A DNA stretch of 16,610 bases from an uncultured Bacilli bacterium (GTDB lineage: Bacteria; Bacillota_I; Bacilli_A; RF39; UBA660): assembly GCA_944350405.1 (NCBI GenBank), contig CALVPC010000012.1, positions 1 through 16,610 on the forward strand. Reading direction: 5' to 3'. This document shows positions 14,099-16,610 of the stretch, piece after piece; the stretch's first letter is position 1; every line of letters begins with the position of its first letter. Position numbers and translations under genes: made by a program. Under the pieces are notes generated by a model. The model saw only the letters and a program-made list of their open reading frames with translations, was not told the DNA's origin and searched no databases.

Positions 14099-15856
14099 CT
14101 AACCAGTATAACTTAATAAATGAGTAATTCCTCTACAACCACCATAATATGAATCTACATCCTCCATATTATATTCTACAGAATGCCATGATCCTTTAAG
14201 AGCATCCCAACTATCTGATATTGTAAATGTATTATTTTCATAGTCTACTGATTCTATTATGGCAACGTGACCACATTTTACTCCACCTGTTTCTGGAGAT
14301 CCAGATCCAGTACAATTTGCTCCAGACCCCGAAAATGCAATTATGGATCCAGCTCTAAAATCTGTACATGTTTTATCAAAAGAAAATCCTTGCAAGTTAC
14401 TATTACTATCTACAGTCCATGCCCAACCATTTCCTTGAGCTATTTCTATTTGATTAATTGCTTTTTCCTTTTGTTCGGAGCTTAAAATAGTATTCGTATT
14501 TAGTATTTCTATAGCTCTTAATTTAGCATACGTTACACATTGATATCGTAAACCAAGTGGATCATAATTGGCACGAGCCCCTGGTGCTATAGAAAATATT
14601 GTATCTAATGCAGCTCTATCTGTATAAATAGAAGTTGTTCTTTCAACAAATTGTCCGTTAAAGTTGCAATTACTATCATCTTGAAGCAATCTTATACTTT
14701 TAACATTACCAGGAAATTTATCACTTATTATTTTATTTACTTCATTTACATCTCCACACGCTTCAGGTGATTCACCACTAAAATTAAATCCATATTCTAC
14801 TGGATCTATTACTGTTCCGCAGCCCATTTCAAATTCTAATATATTAGCATAATCTCCAGATTTGTGATATCTTAATGTTTCATCCATTAATGGGTCATTT
14901 CTGCTTTTAGTGTCTCCTAATGAAGCAGTAAATGTTTGACCACTTTCCATCTCTATAATATATCTTGTGCCTTTTTCTGTTCCAAAATATTCTCCTAAAG
15001 CAATTATATAATCTTCACCAGTCCTTAAAAAACCATCTTCATCTATATATGTAGGAGTTTCTTCATAAAACTTATATTGTCCTGATGTTTTATCCCAAGC
15101 CCATTCAAAAACTCCTGTGTATGTTTTGGGACTGCTTATATCCGCAATATCTGATATATCAAAATTTCTTCCTGTGCAATAGCTACCAAACGAACTACCA
15201 TATGCCTCTGACCCTCCTAAGATTACCACAATAAGTATAATAATGAAAAGAATTATAAATATAACAATCCCTATTGGTCCTAAAAATATTAGAAATTTGA
15301 TGAGCTTTTTTGCTATTTTTTTAATTTGATTGAATAATTGTGCTCCCTCACTTTGAGATTCAGCTTGTTTTAGCTCGTTATCTTGCTTTTTGAAGGGATT
15401 TTTAGATGATTCTTGATTAGAATCATTTTCTTTTTTATTCAATCCTCCTTTATTATTATTGCTATTATTTTCTTTATTATTAGCATTTTTGTTTTTCCTA
15501 TTTACTTTATTTATAATACCTGGGATAGGATTTCTATTTTTATTATTTTCTTTTGTATTTAACTTTTTTTTGGTATCGTCATTTTTTTTATCAGTATTAT
15601 GATTTTGATTATTCTTATTTGGATTTATTCCTCTGGCTAAATTATCATTATTTGGATTTACCCCTCCATGCATGCCATTTTTAAAGCCTGCAGTAAATCC
15701 TTGAAAGAAATTACCATTGCGTGGTGATGGAGTGGCATAAGAGCCATATGATTGATTGTTATTACTATTTTCGTTAAAATCAGTATCATCAGAAAAATTA
15801 TCGTTTTCAATTTCTTGTTCTTCTAATTCTTCTATATTGTTATCTTTATTGTCCAT
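14099..15856 (-). CDS. Membrane-tethered CHAP-domain peptidoglycan hydrolase with long cytoplasmic tail
   Basis: This 585-residue protein has four parts. Residues 1-180 are Asn/Lys/Glu-rich, low complexity and probably disordered in the cytoplasm. One membrane helix (about 186-214) follows a KKIAKKLIK stretch. Residues 245-320 include EDYIIALGEYFGTEKGTRY and GDTKSRND, resembling a beta-barrel module found next to hydrolase domains in surface and conjugation proteins; this assignment is tentative. The C-terminal CHAP domain (about 430-585) has the catalytic pair C440 (RYQCVTYAKLRA) and H530 (KCGHVAIIESV), typical of amidase or endopeptidase cleavage of peptidoglycan. Nine Cys lie outside; besides C440 they could make four disulfides. 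ATG 15856 follows GTGGTGAT. It leads a three-gene operon. The tail-helix-CHAP layout recalls wall-remodelling enzymes of conjugation or secretion machines, but none is visible here. Confidence 0.88.
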   Translation of the reverse strand: MDNKDNNIEELEEQEIENDNFSDDTDFNENSNNNQSYGSYATPSPRNGNFFQGFTAGFKNGMHGGVNPNNDNLARGINPNKNNQNHNTDKKNDDTKKKLNTKENNKNRNPIPGIINKVNRKNKNANNKENNSNNNKGGLNKKENDSNQESSKNPFKKQDNELKQAESQSEGAQLFNQIKKIAKKLIKFLIFLGPIGIVIFIILFIIILIVVILGGSEAYGSSFGSYCTGRNFDISDIADISSPKTYTGVFEWAWDKTSGQYKFYEETPTYIDEDGFLRTGEDYIIALGEYFGTEKGTRYIIEMESGQTFTASLGDTKSRNDPLMDETLRYHKSGDYANILEFEMGCGTVIDPVEYGFNFSGESPEACGDVNEVNKIISDKFPGNVKSIRLLQDDSNCNFNGQFVERTTSIYTDRAALDTIFSIAPGARANYDPLGLRYQCVTYAKLRAIEILNTNTILSSEQKEKAINQIEIAQGNGWAWTVDSNSNLQGFSFDKTCTDFRAGSIIAFSGSGANCTGSGSPETGGVKCGHVAIIESVDYENNTFTISDSWDALKGSWHSVEYNMEDVDSYYGGCRGITHLLSYTG

Positions 15857-15888
15857 TAAATCACCACTTTTCTTAATAAGTATTCTCT

Positions 15889-15917
15889 ATTTAATATACT
15901 ACCATAAAAGTCGACAA
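15889..15917 (-). promoter_or_regulatory. Candidate promoter of the CHAP envelope operon
   Basis: On the minus strand TTGTCG (15917-15912) and TTAAAT (15894-15889) are 17 bases apart, each matching four of six consensus bases. A TATATT (15898-15893) is an alternative -10 without a good -35. The -35 overlaps the T-run of the preceding terminator, which supports the need for a new start here. Confidence 0.35.
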
Positions 15918-15945
15918 AAAAAAAGAGAAATCAATCGATTTCTCT
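15914..15945 (-). terminator. Intrinsic terminator of the sortase-anchored protein gene
   Basis: AGAGAAATC (15924-15932) pairs with GATTTCTCT (15937-15945) over 9 bases around a 4-base loop. On the minus strand nine T follow. The stem includes two bases of the TAG stop codon (15946-15944). Confidence 0.85.
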
Positions 15946-16610
15946 AGCTAACAGTTCTATATCTTCTATAGACTTGATATCCACCATATCCTATTAAGCC
16001 TATTCCTATTATGATTCCTACTACTGTAATTGTACTAGCTGTATTAGGTATTTCTACTTCTTTTAACTTATTGTATATTATTATATGATCCATATCTTTA
16101 TCTATTTCTACTTTGTTTTGATTGTTTATTACTTCTCTTTCTGTTTCTTTTATTGTATACATACTTGATTTTTCACTTAATATTTCTATATTTCCGTCTG
16201 TTCCTACTCTAAATTTTATTTCTACTCTTAAATTTTCATATCCGTTTGGAGATATTTCTTCTATCAATGTATATTCTCCTGTTGATATTCCAAATTCTTC
16301 TCTTTCTCCTTTGGATGTGTATTCATAGAATACTTCTCCTTCACTGTTTAGTATCTTTATTTTTGCTCCTTTTAATTCTTTTTCTTTTGCTATTTCATAT
16401 TTACTTATCTTTATATCTATTGGGACATTTGTTACTGTTAGTGTTACTCTTTTTTGATATTGCCCTGGTATTACTTTTTCTTCTAATGCATTTGGTATTG
16501 AATCTGTACTTCCTTCTATATATGATATTACTAAATCTTTATCGACTTCTGTTACTTGTTCATCTCCATTTACATCTGAGGCATATCTTTGTTTTGCTGT
16601 TACTTCTTCT
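15944..16610 (-). CDS. Sortase-anchored surface protein, C-terminal part (5' part outside window)
   Basis: The frame is open from the right edge (first full codon at 16609) and gives the last 221 residues. Order of parts: a dockerin-like calcium loop (visible residues 12-23), a SpaA/Cna_B-like prealbumin-fold domain (about 63-181) with ELKGAKIKILNSEGEV and a later GEYTLIEEISPNGY typical of these domains, then a sorting signal IPNTA (187-191), a hydrophobic helix and the tail YRRYRTVS. Cna_B domains often carry Lys-Asn isopeptide bonds and build stalks or pili. The protein would be joined to the wall by a sortase of the class that accepts LPNTA-like motifs, or a pilin-type sortase; none is in the window. 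Ile is nearly always ATA and other codons are A-ending, like the left-edge gene. The internal TTG at 16267 is not the start, as the frame continues upstream. Confidence 0.88.
   Translation of the reverse strand, partial: EEVTAKQRYASDVNGDEQVTEVDKDLVISYIEGSTDSIPNALEEKVIPGQYQKRVTLTVTNVPIDIKISKYEIAKEKELKGAKIKILNSEGEVFYEYTSKGEREEFGISTGEYTLIEEISPNGYENLRVEIKFRVGTDGNIEILSEKSSMYTIKETEREVINNQNKVEIDKDMDHIIIYNKLKEVEIPNTASTITVVGIIIGIGLIGYGGYQVYRRYRTVS
15947..16051 (-). other. Cell-wall sorting signal IPNTA plus membrane helix and basic tail
   Basis: IPNTA is followed by STITVVGIIIGIGLIGYGG and the tail YQVYRRYRTVS, the three-part sortase substrate layout. The motif differs from LPxTG at position 1 (Ile) and position 5 (Ala), a variant known for pilin-type and class D sortases. 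Confidence 0.8.
16511..16579 (-). other. Dockerin-like calcium-binding repeat in the surface protein
   Basis: The encoded SDVNGDEQVTEVDKDLVISY, then IEG, fits one half of a type I dockerin: loop DVNGDEQVTEVD with Asp1, Asn3, Asp5 and Asp12, followed by a helix with Leu and Tyr and a closing Gly. A second repeat, if present, would be upstream beyond the edge. Confidence 0.6.

Overview
The window is very AT-rich chromosomal DNA of a low-GC Bacillota. It uses the standard bacterial code: TGA is the stop of sigK, of the pseudopilin gene and of tmcAL, and Trp is written TGG, so this is not a code-4 mycoplasma. A pro-sigma-K homologue points to an endospore-forming ancestry. A superoxide reductase paired with a flavin reductase-rubredoxin protein points to an anaerobe, and the sortase signal, lipoproteins and DD-carboxypeptidases to a monoderm wall. 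An uncultured gut-type Bacilli or Erysipelotrichia relative would fit, but that placement is inference.

Layout. 1-1289 (-) is the front of a large pseudopilin-like protein with Cys-rich Ig-like repeats, cut by the left edge. 1361-6903 (-) is mostly housekeeping: sigK, mutL, an ArsP_2-type metal permease, ffh, and the pair rpsU-yqeY. 7038-9318 (+) holds a small unknown protein, a second pseudopilin and tmcAL. These converge on a (-) redox operon, desulfoferrodoxin followed by the flavin reductase-rubredoxin fusion (9330-10351). 10412-12578 carries two divergent peptidoglycan DD-carboxypeptidases, a VanY type (-) and a PBP5/DacF type (+). 12609-15856 (-) is a tight envelope operon: a membrane-tethered CHAP hydrolase with a long Asn/Lys-rich cytoplasmic tail, a lipoprotein with an additional C-terminal membrane helix, and an NTF2-like lipoprotein. 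15944-16610 (-) is the C-terminus of a sortase-anchored surface protein with a dockerin-like calcium loop, a SpaA/Cna_B-like domain and an IPNTA signal, cut by the right edge.

Themes. The right half is devoted to the cell wall and surface; the left half is translation, protein targeting, repair and sporulation control. Intrinsic terminator hairpins repeatedly overlap stop codons, so genes are packed with almost no 3' UTR. A long hairpin buries the ribosome binding site of the last gene of the envelope operon. The two edge genes use A-ending codons far more than their neighbours. The CHAP operon is the best candidate for an undescribed system; the rest is assignable to known families. No tRNA, rRNA, CRISPR, insertion sequence or attachment site was seen, and no stretch over 300 bases lacks a gene.
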